Source: Granulicella sp.
GTDB lineage: Bacteria; Acidobacteriota; Terriglobia; Terriglobales; Acidobacteriaceae
Assembly (NCBI GenBank): GCA_025357875.1
Contig: JANYLK010000110.1
Span: forward strand, 1 to 38,394
Length of the DNA: 38,394 bases
Direction: 5' to 3'
Below are positions 18,622 to 28,011 of the stretch, one piece after another. The notes under the pieces are model-generated. The model searched no databases and was not told where the DNA came from. It was given only the letters and a program-made list of their open reading frames with translations. A program made the position numbers and the translations under genes. Position 1 is the stretch's first letter; each line of letters opens with the position of its first letter.

Positions 18622-19942
18622 TTGCTACCTCGTTCCCAGCCAACACAGCCGCAATCCCCAACGCAGCCCGCTTGCCATCCGCGATGGCATCCACCACCTC
18701 GCGTCCGCCATTTACGCAGTCTCCGCCAGCGAAGTACTTCGGATTCGTCGTCTGTCCCGTTGCCCGGTCGATCACCACACGCCCCCATTCCATCGACACG
18801 CCGCGCGCCTGTGACAGCAGGTCTACCAGCGGTGATTGTCCAATCGCTGGGATCACCACATCGCATTCAATCGTAAACTCCGATCCCTCTAATGGCACCA
18901 AAAGCCCCGCCTCATCCGGTGCCACCTCCAGGCACGCCAACGCGATGCCGTCCTCAGTCTCGCGCAACCCCACCGGCAGCGCTGTCCACAAAAACTTCAC
19001 ACCCTCGCGCAGCGCGTGTTCATACTCAAAATCGAATGCCGAAATATTTGCGCGTTGCCGCCGATACAGAATCGTCACCGTCTCAGCGCCCAGCCGCTTC
19101 GCCGCGCATGCCGCATCGATTGCTGTATTTCCGGCGCCAACCACCACGACTCTGGGTGCAACGGTCAGCCGCGCGCCCGTCTTATAACCCTCGATAAACT
19201 CCAGCGCGTCGATCACTCCAGCGGACGTGCTGCCCTCGACGTCCAGCCGATGCATCGCTCCAAGCCCAACCCCCAGGAACACCACGTCGAACTCGCGCTC
19301 AAGTTCCTCCAATCCGGCTGCGTCAATGTCCCGCACCTCGAACTTCACGCCCAGCCCGCGAATCATCTCCACCTCGCGCAGACTATCCGCGGTGCGTAGT
19401 TTGTACTCCGCCACGCCGTAGGTATTCAACCCACCCGGCAGCGCGCGCCGGTCGATCACCGTAACCTGAAAACCGAGCTGCCGTAACTCCGCCGCACACG
19501 CCAGGCTAGACGGTCCGGCTCCGAGACAGGCCATCCGTTGCTGCCGCTCTTCTCGCCTGCGCAGCGGCAACTTCCCACCAGCGTCATAAAACGTCTCCAT
19601 CGCAAACCGTTGCAGCCGCCCAATCTCAATCGGCCTCTCACTCTTCCCATGCATCACGCATGAGCCTTCGCACAGCACCTCGACCGGGCACACCCGTGAG
19701 CAACTCGCTCCCAGCACATTCGCCTCCAGAATCGTCTTCGCCGATCCCGGTACGTTTCCGGAAGCTATCTTTTTGATGAATTGCGGAACATCAATATGAG
19801 TCGGGCACGCGCTCATGCACGGAGCATCAAAACAATTCAGACAGCGATTCGCCTCCACCACCGCCGCCCGCTTTCCGAGCGGCGGATGCAGATCTGGAAA
19901 CCGCGCCGCTACGTCGGGATCTACAACAAATCCTGTGTCCAC
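18614..19942 (-). CDS. preT: NAD-dependent dihydropyrimidine dehydrogenase subunit PreT
   Basis: This 442-residue flavoprotein takes electrons from NAD(P)H and passes them through iron-sulfur clusters to PreA. The N-terminal domain has Cys34/37/42/46 (CLNCFDAPCMSAC) and Cys81/85/91/95. The FAD loop is CLGAGPSSLACAAELRQLG, and the pyridine nucleotide loop is VVVGAGNTAIDAACAAKRLG. The FAD-closing motif NPKYFAGGDCVNGGREVVDAIADGKRAA is near the C-terminus. The start is GTG 19942, with GAGGGA about nine bases upstream. It is the first gene of the pyrimidine degradation operon, so the operon promoter should lie in the 503-bp gap to the glycosyltransferase gene. I could not place it with confidence. 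Confidence 0.94.
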   Translation of the reverse strand: MDTGFVVDPDVAARFPDLHPPLGKRAAVVEANRCLNCFDAPCMSACPTHIDVPQFIKKIASGNVPGSAKTILEANVLGASCSRVCPVEVLCEGSCVMHGKSERPIEIGRLQRFAMETFYDAGGKLPLRRREERQQRMACLGAGPSSLACAAELRQLGFQVTVIDRRALPGGLNTYGVAEYKLRTADSLREVEMIRGLGVKFEVRDIDAAGLEELEREFDVVFLGVGLGAMHRLDVEGSTSAGVIDALEFIEGYKTGARLTVAPRVVVVGAGNTAIDAACAAKRLGAETVTILYRRQRANISAFDFEYEHALREGVKFLWTALPVGLRETEDGIALACLEVAPDEAGLLVPLEGSEFTIECDVVIPAIGQSPLVDLLSQARGVSMEWGRVVIDRATGQTTNPKYFAGGDCVNGGREVVDAIADGKRAALGIAAVLAGNEVANG

Positions 19943-20445
19943 TATGCTAGTCCCTCGTCTTTACGCCGGTGCCAGTCAATTCCGGTGCTCTGTGACGGCA
20001 TCGTCCGCAGCCTAATTGCCACACCCGATTGACAGGGCATTGGCACTAACGTCAATCCTTGCGAATCGTCAAAAACAGGAACGCACTCCAACTCCTCGCT
20101 AACGTAAGATTGCAGGTAGAAATGAACCTTAGACGAGCCTCTCTATCAAGTCAATCCACTGGAAGCTCTGTCTTCCATGTCCCGCTGCGCAAAACGATAC
20201 AATTTGTAACTTACTCGACTTTGACTGCGTCAAAAGAGTTATCATGGACGTTACGGCGACTGGTATCAGCTCAAACAAACCATTCCCTCCCGGGAACGGA
20301 AAGGTGCACATCCTTAGCTCACTCCTGAGTTGCCGCCCCCGCGAACGAACACAATGACATCCCCAACCCCGTGCTCTTCAGTGGACCCCAGCTTAACGCG
20401 GCCAATGTGATCTTACCTACTCCAGCGAAGGATCTCCCCTAATAC
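19943..20445. other. 503-bp divergent intergenic region, no gene seen
   Basis: This gap separates preT (minus) from the glycosyltransferase (plus) and must carry promoters in both directions. TTGACT at 20221 lacks a -10 at proper spacing. I find no convincing promoter, hairpin or RNA gene, and the small ORFs here have no ribosome-binding sites or recognisable content. Confidence 0.5.
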
Positions 20446-21891
20446 ATGGCAACTGCGACAATCGGGCCACAACTCATCGAAGCGACGGACGTTACTGTCG
20501 GCAAGTTTCCCCCGCAATCCTCAAAGCGCACTCTTTATCTCGCGGTTACAGTAGCGTTGGCGATCCGACTCATCGTCGTCGCCATCATCTTTCGCGACCT
20601 CCCCGACCCTGCCCGTCATTTCGAGCGATTTGGCAACGAAGTAGGCTGGATCGCCCGATCCCTTGCCCTGCATCAAGGTTTTTCATCACCGTTTTACCCC
20701 CATACGGGCCCCACAGCGATCCTGCCGCCCCTCTATACCTGGCTCCTCGCCGCAATCTTCAAGGTCTTCGGCATTTACTCCATCAAATCGGCCCTTACCA
20801 TCTTAACGCTGAACAGCCTCTTCTCGGCGCTTACTTGCGTCCCCATCTACTTCGCAACGCGCATCTCCGTGGACGCCCGTGCTGCCGCCTTCGCAGCCTG
20901 GGGATGGGCCATCTATCCCTTCGCGATCTACTTCTCCGCAGGTCGCGTCTGGGAGTTCTCCCTCACCTCGCTGCTCATCACCACCTGCTTCTGGCTCGCG
21001 CTCCGCCTGCACGCCCATCCGAAGCCCTCCAGTTGGCTCGCTTTCGGACTCCTATTCGGAGTCGCTGGCCTCTCAAACCCCGCCGTCTTCTCGCTGTTCC
21101 CGGTCCTATTGCTGTTGCCGCTTTGGAAGCTCTGGCGTGCTAGAGGCCCCTGGCTACGCACAGGCCTCTTCGCGGCAGTCGGTATCCTTGCTGTGCTTAC
21201 ACCTTGGACGATCCGCAACTATCGCGTGCTGCACGTCATCTGTCCCGTACGAGATTCCTTCTGGTACGAGTTCTGGTCCGCCAACAACGGCGATGGGTCT
21301 AATCCGACACTTGAGTGGACACACCCAGCCAGCAATCCCGCGGAGATGGACCTCTACACATCCCAGGGCGAGACAGCTTACATAGCGCAAAAGCGCATTA
21401 TCGTCACCGACTTTCTGACTCACCACCGCCGCTTCTTTGTCGCCCTTACCCTGCGCCGGGCCTTCTGTTACTGGACCGGCTTTTGGAGCCTCGACCCCGC
21501 CTACACGAGGCAGGAGCCCACCCAGATCCCCAACGTCTTCTTCTGCTCCAGCCTGACCCTGCTCTCGTTCTTTGGAATACTAAGCTGGTGGAGAAAAGAT
21601 CCCTCCTCCGTCTTTGCCTACATCCTTCCGCTCGCTATCTTTCCCTTGGCTTATTACGTATCTCATCCATTGATGGACTACCGGCAGCCCATCGAACCCG
21701 AGATCGTAGTCCTGGTCGTAGTTGGCCTGCGAGAGGTGAAATCGCGCGTCAGATCGATGTCAGCAGCACGCAACGCCGTGCTCGTCCTCGACATCAGCGA
21801 TTTCGATCGCTCCTTCGACTCTTCTTTGGTCGCCTTCGCCGATTGCGCTACGTCAGGCCCAAACGGCGAACCATCTGCCACAGCAGGATAG
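20446..21891 (+). CDS. GT39-like membrane glycosyltransferase (GT-C fold)
   Basis: The 481-residue protein has about ten membrane helices and belongs to the dolichyl-phosphate-mannose/ArnT-like superfamily, which transfers sugars from polyprenyl-phosphate donors on the outer face of the membrane. After the first helix (LYLAVTVALAIRLIVVAII) comes the periplasmic loop HFERFGNEVGWIARSLALHQGFSSPF, with acidic residues where the family keeps its catalytic acid. TGPTAILPPLYTWLLAAIFKVFG follows, the usual second signature. The last 60 residues are soluble and unrelated to the catalytic core. Acceptor and sugar cannot be told from sequence. ATG 20446 is used; no strong ribosome-binding site is visible. 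The downstream bactofilin gene is 142 bases away on the same strand. Confidence 0.8.
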   Translation: MATATIGPQLIEATDVTVGKFPPQSSKRTLYLAVTVALAIRLIVVAIIFRDLPDPARHFERFGNEVGWIARSLALHQGFSSPFYPHTGPTAILPPLYTWLLAAIFKVFGIYSIKSALTILTLNSLFSALTCVPIYFATRISVDARAAAFAAWGWAIYPFAIYFSAGRVWEFSLTSLLITTCFWLALRLHAHPKPSSWLAFGLLFGVAGLSNPAVFSLFPVLLLLPLWKLWRARGPWLRTGLFAAVGILAVLTPWTIRNYRVLHVICPVRDSFWYEFWSANNGDGSNPTLEWTHPASNPAEMDLYTSQGETAYIAQKRIIVTDFLTHHRRFFVALTLRRAFCYWTGFWSLDPAYTRQEPTQIPNVFFCSSLTLLSFFGILSWWRKDPSSVFAYILPLAIFPLAYYVSHPLMDYRQPIEPEIVVLVVVGLREVKSRVRSMSAARNAVLVLDISDFDRSFDSSLVAFADCATSGPNGEPSATAG

Positions 21892-22033
21892 CTGAGCGCA
21901 ACACGCTACATCTCAACTCCCCTCAGTTCGCCGCTTTGTGCTGCAATTCTAGGGAGCGCCGTTTGCCTCGGAGCGCGGGGCTGGGTATAGTTCGTGCAAG
22001 CACCGTGATCGAGACAGGGAGAAGAATCAGCAC

Positions 22034-22435
22034 ATGAAGCTACCAGAAGGTTCCGCAGTAATCGGAAAATCCGTCACCATTCGTGGTGAGTTGTCTGGCA
22101 AAGAAGACCTGTATATGGACGGCGTTGTGGAAGGAACCATCTCTCTTCCCGAGAGCCGGCTGACCGTGGGTCCGAACGCCCGGGTGCTAGCCGATCTCGA
22201 AGTCCACGACGTGATTATCTACGGACGCGTCGAGGGAAATATCCGCGCAGCTGGGCGAATCGAGCTGCGTGAGTCTGCAGTCGTTAAGGGAGACATCGTC
22301 GCCGAGCGGCTATCTATTGAAGAGAACGCCAGCATCAAGGGCAAGGTTGAGTTGTCTGAGGTCCCAATTGCTCCAGCACGACTGCCGGCAGCGGAGCCCT
22401 CCAGTGTTAGCCTCCCCGCCGCGCCTCCCGCCTAG
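22034..22435 (+). CDS. Bactofilin, polymer-forming cytoskeletal protein
   Basis: The 133-residue protein consists almost wholly of the right-handed beta-helix of bactofilins: GKSVTIRGELSGKEDLYMDGVVEGTISL, RLTVGPNARVLADLEVHDVIIYGRVEGNI, RIELRESAVVKGDIVAERLSIEENASIKGKVEL. A short Pro/Ala-rich tail follows. Bactofilins polymerise without nucleotides and organise cell shape, stalks or envelope enzymes. There is no membrane anchor apart from the short amphipathic start. The ribosome-binding site GGGAGAAG precedes ATG 22034. It is 19 bases upstream of the methyltransferase-like gene, so the two are probably one operon. No M23 peptidase, a frequent bactofilin partner, is present. Confidence 0.93.
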   Translation: MKLPEGSAVIGKSVTIRGELSGKEDLYMDGVVEGTISLPESRLTVGPNARVLADLEVHDVIIYGRVEGNIRAAGRIELRESAVVKGDIVAERLSIEENASIKGKVELSEVPIAPARLPAAEPSSVSLPAAPPA

Positions 22436-22454
22436 CCGAAAGGAGACCTGAGAG

Positions 22455-23111
22455 ATGCCCAGCTTCTTTGGCGGAAAAGATAAGTCCGGCGGAGGTCCCG
22501 CGTCCAACCAGCGCGTCCCGCGTCACTCCAGTGGATGGGGCCAGCTACTCGAGCGGATGCGTAACGAGGAGTCGCTCCGCATCCTGGACATAGGCACCAC
22601 ATCCTCAACCAATATCAACTTTGTCACCGCCCTGGGACACAGCATCTACCTTGCTAACCTCGTGGAAGAGGCCTCCAAGCGCGAATGGATCGTCACCAAT
22701 GAAGATGGCGCACCCGGACGCTTCGACGTCGAACGCTTCCTCGCAACCCACATCAATTTCACCGGTCGCGGCTTTGATGTCGTCTTATTCTGGGACACTG
22801 CGGACTATCTGCCAGAAGATTTGCTGGGCCCAGTCCTGGATAGAATCCACGGAGTCATGGCGCCCGGGGGACAGATGCTCGCGATGTTTCACTCGCCAAC
22901 TAATTCATCTTCCTCCATCCCAGCTGCAAAAGCTGATTTTTGCCGTTACCACCTAACCGACAAAACTCAGGTGGACGTGCAGAGGGCGGGAGAATACCCG
23001 CAGCTCAACAACTACACCAATCGTCAAATCGAGAAACTCATGGCAGAATTCAAGGGATATCACTTCTTTCTCGGCAAGGACAACCTGCGTGAAGTTGTGG
23101 TGACGCGCTAG
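22455..23111 (+). CDS. Class I SAM-dependent methyltransferase-like protein
   Basis: The 218-residue protein has a Rossmann-like methyltransferase core. The glycine-rich motif I region is LRILDIGTTSSTNINFV (about 42-58), degenerate because the usual GxGxG is only partly kept. The motif IV region is FDVVLFWDTADYLPEDLLGPVLDRI (about 106-130), and the post-motif is VMAPGGQMLAMFHS. The N-terminal 30 residues are Gly/Ser-rich and basic. The poor motif I means SAM binding is doubtful, and the protein could be a non-catalytic homologue. GGAG lies about ten bases before ATG 22455. It is tightly linked to the bactofilin gene, so a role at bactofilin structures is conceivable but unproven. Confidence 0.65.
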   Translation: MPSFFGGKDKSGGGPASNQRVPRHSSGWGQLLERMRNEESLRILDIGTTSSTNINFVTALGHSIYLANLVEEASKREWIVTNEDGAPGRFDVERFLATHINFTGRGFDVVLFWDTADYLPEDLLGPVLDRIHGVMAPGGQMLAMFHSPTNSSSSIPAAKADFCRYHLTDKTQVDVQRAGEYPQLNNYTNRQIEKLMAEFKGYHFFLGKDNLREVVVTR

Positions 23112-23155
23112 TTATCGCCTATCCAGAATAGAAATGGCAACACTGTCGACAAATC

Positions 23156-23425
23156 TTATTTTGAACCTGCAGAAGACTTGGCAGCCAATTTGCGACGTTC
23201 TGCCCAGCGGCGCTTCATCGCATCTGCAATGTTCTTGCGACCCTGTGGGCTAAGTTTGCGCTTGCGTGGCGCTGAGGCAGAAGTTGCAGCCTTGGAGTTC
23301 TTGCTACCCTTCGGGCGGCCTGGCCCTTTGCCGGTTGTCTCAGAGGTTCCGGCAAGTAGTTCACGCGCCTGCCGAAGTTTCGATATCTGTGCGTCAATCT
23401 CCGCAATAATACGGCTCACTTCCAT
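23156..23425 (-). CDS. Small basic AT-hook protein
   Basis: This is an 89-residue protein. An N-terminal helical or coiled-coil segment (MEVSRIIAEIDAQISKLRQARELL, about 1-24) is followed by an AT-hook core GPGRPKGSKNSK (about 33-44). A basic C-terminal segment (KLSPQGRKNIADAMKRRWAERRKLAAK) resembles motifs in small acidobacterial DNA-binding proteins. It is probably a minor-groove-binding, nucleoid-associated protein; this is inferred from the AT-hook. ATG 23425 is chosen because AAGGAGGCAG lies right before it, whereas ATG 23449 lies upstream of that site. It is a single gene, divergent from lnt and tail to tail with the methyltransferase gene. Confidence 0.75.
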   Translation of the reverse strand: MEVSRIIAEIDAQISKLRQARELLAGTSETTGKGPGRPKGSKNSKAATSASAPRKRKLSPQGRKNIADAMKRRWAERRKLAAKSSAGSK

Positions 23426-23696
23426 GTACTGCCTCCTTGTTGCATTCAAAAACCAAATGTTTAGACTGCCCGCTACGGTTTATCGAATTCAGCACGGTAA
23501 TTCCGTAAACGCTTGGTGGAAAGTAGTTTGTTATCCCGATTGTGTCTGCGCAAGAATACCGAACTAGAAACAATCTTGCAAATAATTGATGCGCCTAATC
23601 CATGTCTCGATAGCTGGAATTCAGTCCAATCAACGCCTGTATCGAGCTTATTTTTACAAGGATTTACATCCACATTGAATTAGCGGATGGACTCGA

Positions 23697-25400
23697 ATGT
23701 TAGACTTCCTGATAATGCGACTCATTCCGATGCGCTTGTGGGCCATGGCATTACTCTCCGGTGTGCTGCAGGTGTTGCCCTTTCCGATTGCGGGACCCGT
23801 CCCAGTCTGGCGTACCGCGTTCTGTTGGATCACGTTAGCTCCCCTGCTCAAAGCACTTACGGGCGAAGATATCAACGGACAGCCTCTCCGGATATCTCAT
23901 GGAGCGGCGCTCGGCTATTGTTGCGGGTTTATCTGGTATTTCGGTAACTGCTACTGGGTGTATGACACCATGCACCTTTATGGTGGACTTTCTAAGTCAG
24001 CCTCAGCCGGAATTCTGATTCTCTTCTGTCTGTATCTTGGGCTGTACCACGCTTTGTTTGGCGCGCTCATCGTAGCGTTTCGGCGAAGCAGGTTGGGAGT
24101 GCAAGCAGCACTTTTGCTTAGTCCCTTCGCATGGGTCGCAGTGGAGTTGGCACGCGCAAGAATTACAAGTTTTCCATGGGACTTATTGGGCATCACCCAG
24201 GTCGACAACCCGCTGCTTACGCGACTAGCGCCGTATACCGGAGCCTTTGGCATATCATTTATTATCGCCGCTGTGAATGCGTTATGGCTCTCCCGCATCA
24301 CGCTGAAGCAGCGAAAATACACGCGGCCTACACTCGCACTAAGTGCCGTAGTGATCGCGACTTTATACATTCTCGCCCTGCGAAGGTCGACACCAAATCA
24401 GGAAATGACTCCTCTGCAAACGCATCAGTACTACGGGCAAGCCACGCTGCTCCAGGAAAATCTTGAAGTAGGAGCGGCTAATACGGGACACCAACTTACA
24501 AAGACCGAAATGTTGTCAGCTTTTACGCAACTCAGCCTGTTCCCTCCCGACGGAAATACGTGCAATGGCATCCCGGAACTCGCTTCCACAAAATGCGTAG
24601 GCCAACTTCCCATAGCTAACCGGAGAAACTCTGATGGCACGGTTTATACTTCGCCCACGGACCTGATCGCATGGCCAGAAGCTCCCGCGCCCTTCCAGGA
24701 AAACGATCCGCAGTTTCGTGCCGCGATGTCCACCCTCGCGCATACGGCAAACGCGCCCATCATTGTCGGAAATATAGGCGTGGATGCAGACCAGAAAGTA
24801 AGTAAGGGTTACAACTTACATAACTCTGCCGACTTTATTCGTCCGGATGGATCCCTCGCGGGACGCTACGACAAGATGCACCTCGTCCCCTTCGGCGAGT
24901 ATGTCCCCTACAAAAAACTTTTCTTTTTTGCCGGAGATCTATTAGCGGACGTGGGCGAGTTCGATCCCGGAACGCTACGGTCCACATTCAGCACCGGAGG
25001 TCACACCTACGGCACCTTCATTTGCTATGAGTCCATCTTCGGAGATGAGATTCGCCAGTTCGAAAAGATGGGTGCGGATGTCCTTGTGAATATATCCGAC
25101 GATGGTTGGTATGGAGATACCAGCGCCGCGTGGGAGCACCTCAACATGGTCCGCATGCGTGCCATCGAAAACCATCGATGGATTCTTCGTGCGACCAACA
25201 CCGGAGTCACCGGTTCCATCGACCCCTACGGCCGCATGGTAGTCTCAGTGCCGAGGCACATTCGGACCAGTCTCCGGGTGGGGTTCAATTACGAGCATGA
25301 CGTTACTTTCTACTCCGCGCACGGCGACTTATTCGCCTACTTATGCGCATTGATAACGGTAGTTAGCCTCGTTTTAGCTGCGTCTTGTAGAACTATCTGA
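23697..25400 (+). CDS. lnt: Apolipoprotein N-acyltransferase
   Basis: This inner-membrane enzyme adds the third acyl chain to lipoproteins. The 567-residue protein has about seven N-terminal helices, including the conserved ISFPWDLLG-like stretch (ITSFPWDLLGITQVDNPLLTRLA), and a periplasmic nitrilase domain. The catalytic triad is visible as Glu328 (WPEAPAPF), Lys393 (DKMHLVPFGEYVP) and Cys443 (ICYESIFGDE). There is a final C-terminal helix. The nitrilase domain carries an insert (PPDGNTCNGIPELASTKC, two Cys) before the catalytic Glu, which makes the protein longer than the roughly 510-residue E. coli enzyme. The start is ATG 23697 with GGATGG upstream. It is a single gene, convergent with the PBP gene, with only 41 bases and no obvious terminator between them. 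Confidence 0.95.
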   Translation: MLDFLIMRLIPMRLWAMALLSGVLQVLPFPIAGPVPVWRTAFCWITLAPLLKALTGEDINGQPLRISHGAALGYCCGFIWYFGNCYWVYDTMHLYGGLSKSASAGILILFCLYLGLYHALFGALIVAFRRSRLGVQAALLLSPFAWVAVELARARITSFPWDLLGITQVDNPLLTRLAPYTGAFGISFIIAAVNALWLSRITLKQRKYTRPTLALSAVVIATLYILALRRSTPNQEMTPLQTHQYYGQATLLQENLEVGAANTGHQLTKTEMLSAFTQLSLFPPDGNTCNGIPELASTKCVGQLPIANRRNSDGTVYTSPTDLIAWPEAPAPFQENDPQFRAAMSTLAHTANAPIIVGNIGVDADQKVSKGYNLHNSADFIRPDGSLAGRYDKMHLVPFGEYVPYKKLFFFAGDLLADVGEFDPGTLRSTFSTGGHTYGTFICYESIFGDEIRQFEKMGADVLVNISDDGWYGDTSAAWEHLNMVRMRAIENHRWILRATNTGVTGSIDPYGRMVVSVPRHIRTSLRVGFNYEHDVTFYSAHGDLFAYLCALITVVSLVLAASCRTI

Positions 25401-25441
25401 CGTAACTCTAAACTGACCCGCATTTTGCCCCACAGAACAAC

Positions 25442-28000
25442 CTATTGCGGAAAGGGGGAAGGTGTTGCAGGTTGTGGAGGCTTCTGTCCGCCACCGAAAA
25501 GTTTCTGTAGAAAGTTCTTTTTCTTCGGAGCTTCGGGTCCCGCAGTGTCGGGCATCTGCGGATTTCCAGGCGTAACCGGAAGTGCGTTAGGATTCGTACT
25601 TCCATCGGGTAAGAGCCCTTGCATCAGAGTCTGCGACGATGTGCCCATATGGCTGCACGTATTGCCGGGAACGGTACCGTCTAGGAACACCAAGTAATAG
25701 TCCTGCGGGCAACTGTCGTCCGCGGGGAGCCATGTGTTCTTATCCACCCGCACTGACTGAACGCCCTCGGTGGGAGCAAAGGCCTTCATGTCTGAGTATT
25801 GCGGCAGCTTGATTGCACGATTCATAAACTCCGCCCAGATCGGCGCCGCCGCGAACGCCCCTTGCAGCTTTACGTCGGTGTAATCGTCGTTTCCCACCCA
25901 GATAATGCACAGGAGATTGGACGAGTAGCCCGCAAACCACGCGTCGTGCGACGTCCCCGTCTTGCCCGCAGCCGGGGCACTGAAACCATGGCCTCGGACT
26001 GTTGAAGCCGTCCCATAGCTCATCACGAACTGCAGCAGACCCTGGGTTAGCGAAGCAGTGCGCGGGTCCATTACCTGTTTCGCTTCCGGCGCGAAGTCCG
26101 CAACAATATCGCCATTTGCATTGCGCACACTTGCCAGCATCCACGGCTTCAGGTGCACACCGTTGTTCGCGAACACAGTGTAAGCACCCGCCATATCGAT
26201 CGGCGTCGCGTTGTAAGTACCAATCGCAACCGAGGGCGTCCCCCTCGCATTGGTAATACCCGCAGTACGAGCGAGTGCGGCCACGTTCTCATAGCCAACC
26301 TTCTCAGCTAGGCCAATCGTAGCGATATTCAACGAGTGCGCGATCGCCTGTGCAGCAGTGACCATGCCCGGGTATTCGCCTCTCTCAAAGTTACCGGGTT
26401 CATAGGCCTTGCCGTCGAACATGAATGTTCTGGGATCATCGTCCAGTCGAGTCAACGCGGTGAACACACCATCGTCGCCGAGAGACATACCATTTAGCGA
26501 CGTGTTGTAGGCGGCTGCATAAACAAACGGCTTGAAGATTGATCCAGTAGGTCGCTCGGCGACCGCGTGATTCAACTGCGAAACGCCGTAGTTGCGCCCG
26601 CCTACCAGCGCCAGAATCTGTCCCGTATGAGGGTTCAGCGCGACCAGCGCGACCTGCGGAAACGAGAAGTTGGCGCTGCCTTTTTTGTGCTGCCTGCGCA
26701 CCAGCTCGTCTACATTCTTCATCCCTACATCGACGGCAGCGGAAGCAGCCCGCTGCAACTCCGGATCGAGGGACGTATAAATGCGCAGCGAGTCATGGCC
26801 AACCTGCTGATCGCCGATGCGTTGTATCAATTGATCATGCACGAGGTCGACGAAGTAGGGCGCTTCGCCGGCATCAATATTGGCTTGGGCCAGCCCCAGC
26901 GGTTCGGCCTTGGCGCGAGACGCCTCTGCCTCGCTCAGGTCGTCAGTCTCAACCATCGCATCCAGCACCAGGTTGCGGCGGCCCATCGCGCGCTCGGGAT
27001 GCCGATACGGATCAAGCCGGCTTGGAGACTGGATCATCCCCGCCAGCAGCGCGCATTGCGCGGTATCCAATTGACGAAGATCTTTCCCAAAGAAAGTTTC
27101 AGACGCCTCTCCGAACCCGTTGATTGCATAGCTTCCGCGATGCCCAAGGTTGATCTGATTCGCATACATCTCAAAAATCTGCGGTTTCGTAAAGCGCGCT
27201 TCCAAATGGAAAGTGATTAAGATTTCGATCAGCTTACGTTTGATACGTCGCTCCGGCGAAAGAAAAATGCCGCGCGCAAGTTGCATGGTCAGCGTCGACC
27301 CACCGCCCGCCCAGCGCCTGTCGCCGCGCAGGTCGTGCCATATCCAGCCAATCATGCTGTGATAATCCACCCCGCCGTGCTCGAAAAATCGGCGGTCTTC
27401 GATCGAAGTCACGGCCTGCACCAGCCGCGGTGGAATCTCCTTATAGGCCACCAATCGTCGCTTGGTCCGGTCCTTATCTTCAGAAAGCGCCGTGATCAAC
27501 TGAGGTTCAAGTTGATACGCGGCGAGCAGCGCACCGTTATCCGCCGTAATCGACTGAACTACGGTATCGGACCCAACAGCGTCACTTGCAGCGGTACCTC
27601 GTCCAGTGGTGATGGTGGCCCCATCCGTTGTGTGGTAGCTCTGCGGACCCGGCTTGATCTGGATGCTGTCGCCGTGCAATTCAAACGTGCCTAGTTGCGG
27701 ATTCGCGTTATACCCTGCGCGGCGTAGATCCTGACTGATAAACGTGGCGGTCAGGTGTTGACCAACGCGCACCTCGCGCGGAGCTGCGTAGATCTGCGAC
27801 TGGCTCGCGAATGGCGATCCTGACGCAAGCTTATCGTCCACAATCTGCTGATACTTAAAGTAGTAAAACCCTGCAACGCACGCGCCCACGACTAGGCATG
27901 CGAGCGCGATGACTAGCAGCCCGCGCAAAAAGCGGTAGCCAAGACTCAACGGTCCATGGGATGAAGTTCGCGAATTGGTTAGTTTAACTCGTACTGCCAT
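25442..28000 (-). CDS. Bifunctional class A penicillin-binding protein (PBP1-type)
   Basis: This 852-residue peptidoglycan synthase has one N-terminal membrane anchor (about 24-48) and a UB2H-like domain (IYAAPREVRVGQHLT... about 70-160). The GT51 glycosyltransferase has catalytic Glu201 in EDRRFFEHGGVD, GGSTLTMQLARG at 233-244 and a downstream KLIEILITFHLE helix. The transpeptidase has SIFK (Ser487-Lys490), SLN (556-558) and KTGT (680-683). The tail after about 770 is Pro/Gly/Lys-rich. The UB2H-like domain makes it closer to PBP1b than PBP1a; the E. coli partner LpoB is not expected outside enterobacteria. It starts 11 bases after the proS stop, so the two are probably cotranscribed. Confidence 0.95.
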   Translation of the reverse strand: MAVRVKLTNSRTSSHGPLSLGYRFLRGLLVIALACLVVGACVAGFYYFKYQQIVDDKLASGSPFASQSQIYAAPREVRVGQHLTATFISQDLRRAGYNANPQLGTFELHGDSIQIKPGPQSYHTTDGATITTGRGTAASDAVGSDTVVQSITADNGALLAAYQLEPQLITALSEDKDRTKRRLVAYKEIPPRLVQAVTSIEDRRFFEHGGVDYHSMIGWIWHDLRGDRRWAGGGSTLTMQLARGIFLSPERRIKRKLIEILITFHLEARFTKPQIFEMYANQINLGHRGSYAINGFGEASETFFGKDLRQLDTAQCALLAGMIQSPSRLDPYRHPERAMGRRNLVLDAMVETDDLSEAEASRAKAEPLGLAQANIDAGEAPYFVDLVHDQLIQRIGDQQVGHDSLRIYTSLDPELQRAASAAVDVGMKNVDELVRRQHKKGSANFSFPQVALVALNPHTGQILALVGGRNYGVSQLNHAVAERPTGSIFKPFVYAAAYNTSLNGMSLGDDGVFTALTRLDDDPRTFMFDGKAYEPGNFERGEYPGMVTAAQAIAHSLNIATIGLAEKVGYENVAALARTAGITNARGTPSVAIGTYNATPIDMAGAYTVFANNGVHLKPWMLASVRNANGDIVADFAPEAKQVMDPRTASLTQGLLQFVMSYGTASTVRGHGFSAPAAGKTGTSHDAWFAGYSSNLLCIIWVGNDDYTDVKLQGAFAAAPIWAEFMNRAIKLPQYSDMKAFAPTEGVQSVRVDKNTWLPADDSCPQDYYLVFLDGTVPGNTCSHMGTSSQTLMQGLLPDGSTNPNALPVTPGNPQMPDTAGPEAPKKKNFLQKLFGGGQKPPQPATPSPFPQ

Positions 28001-28011
28001 AAAGTAGTTTT

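Noticed and set aside
20221..20245. Promoter-like TTGACT...TATCAT before the glycosyltransferase
   Set aside because: The spacing is only 13 bases, too short for a sigma-70-type promoter.
20129..20311. Short minus ORF in the preT-glycosyltransferase gap
   Set aside because: There is no ribosome-binding site, and the low-complexity product is not recognisable.
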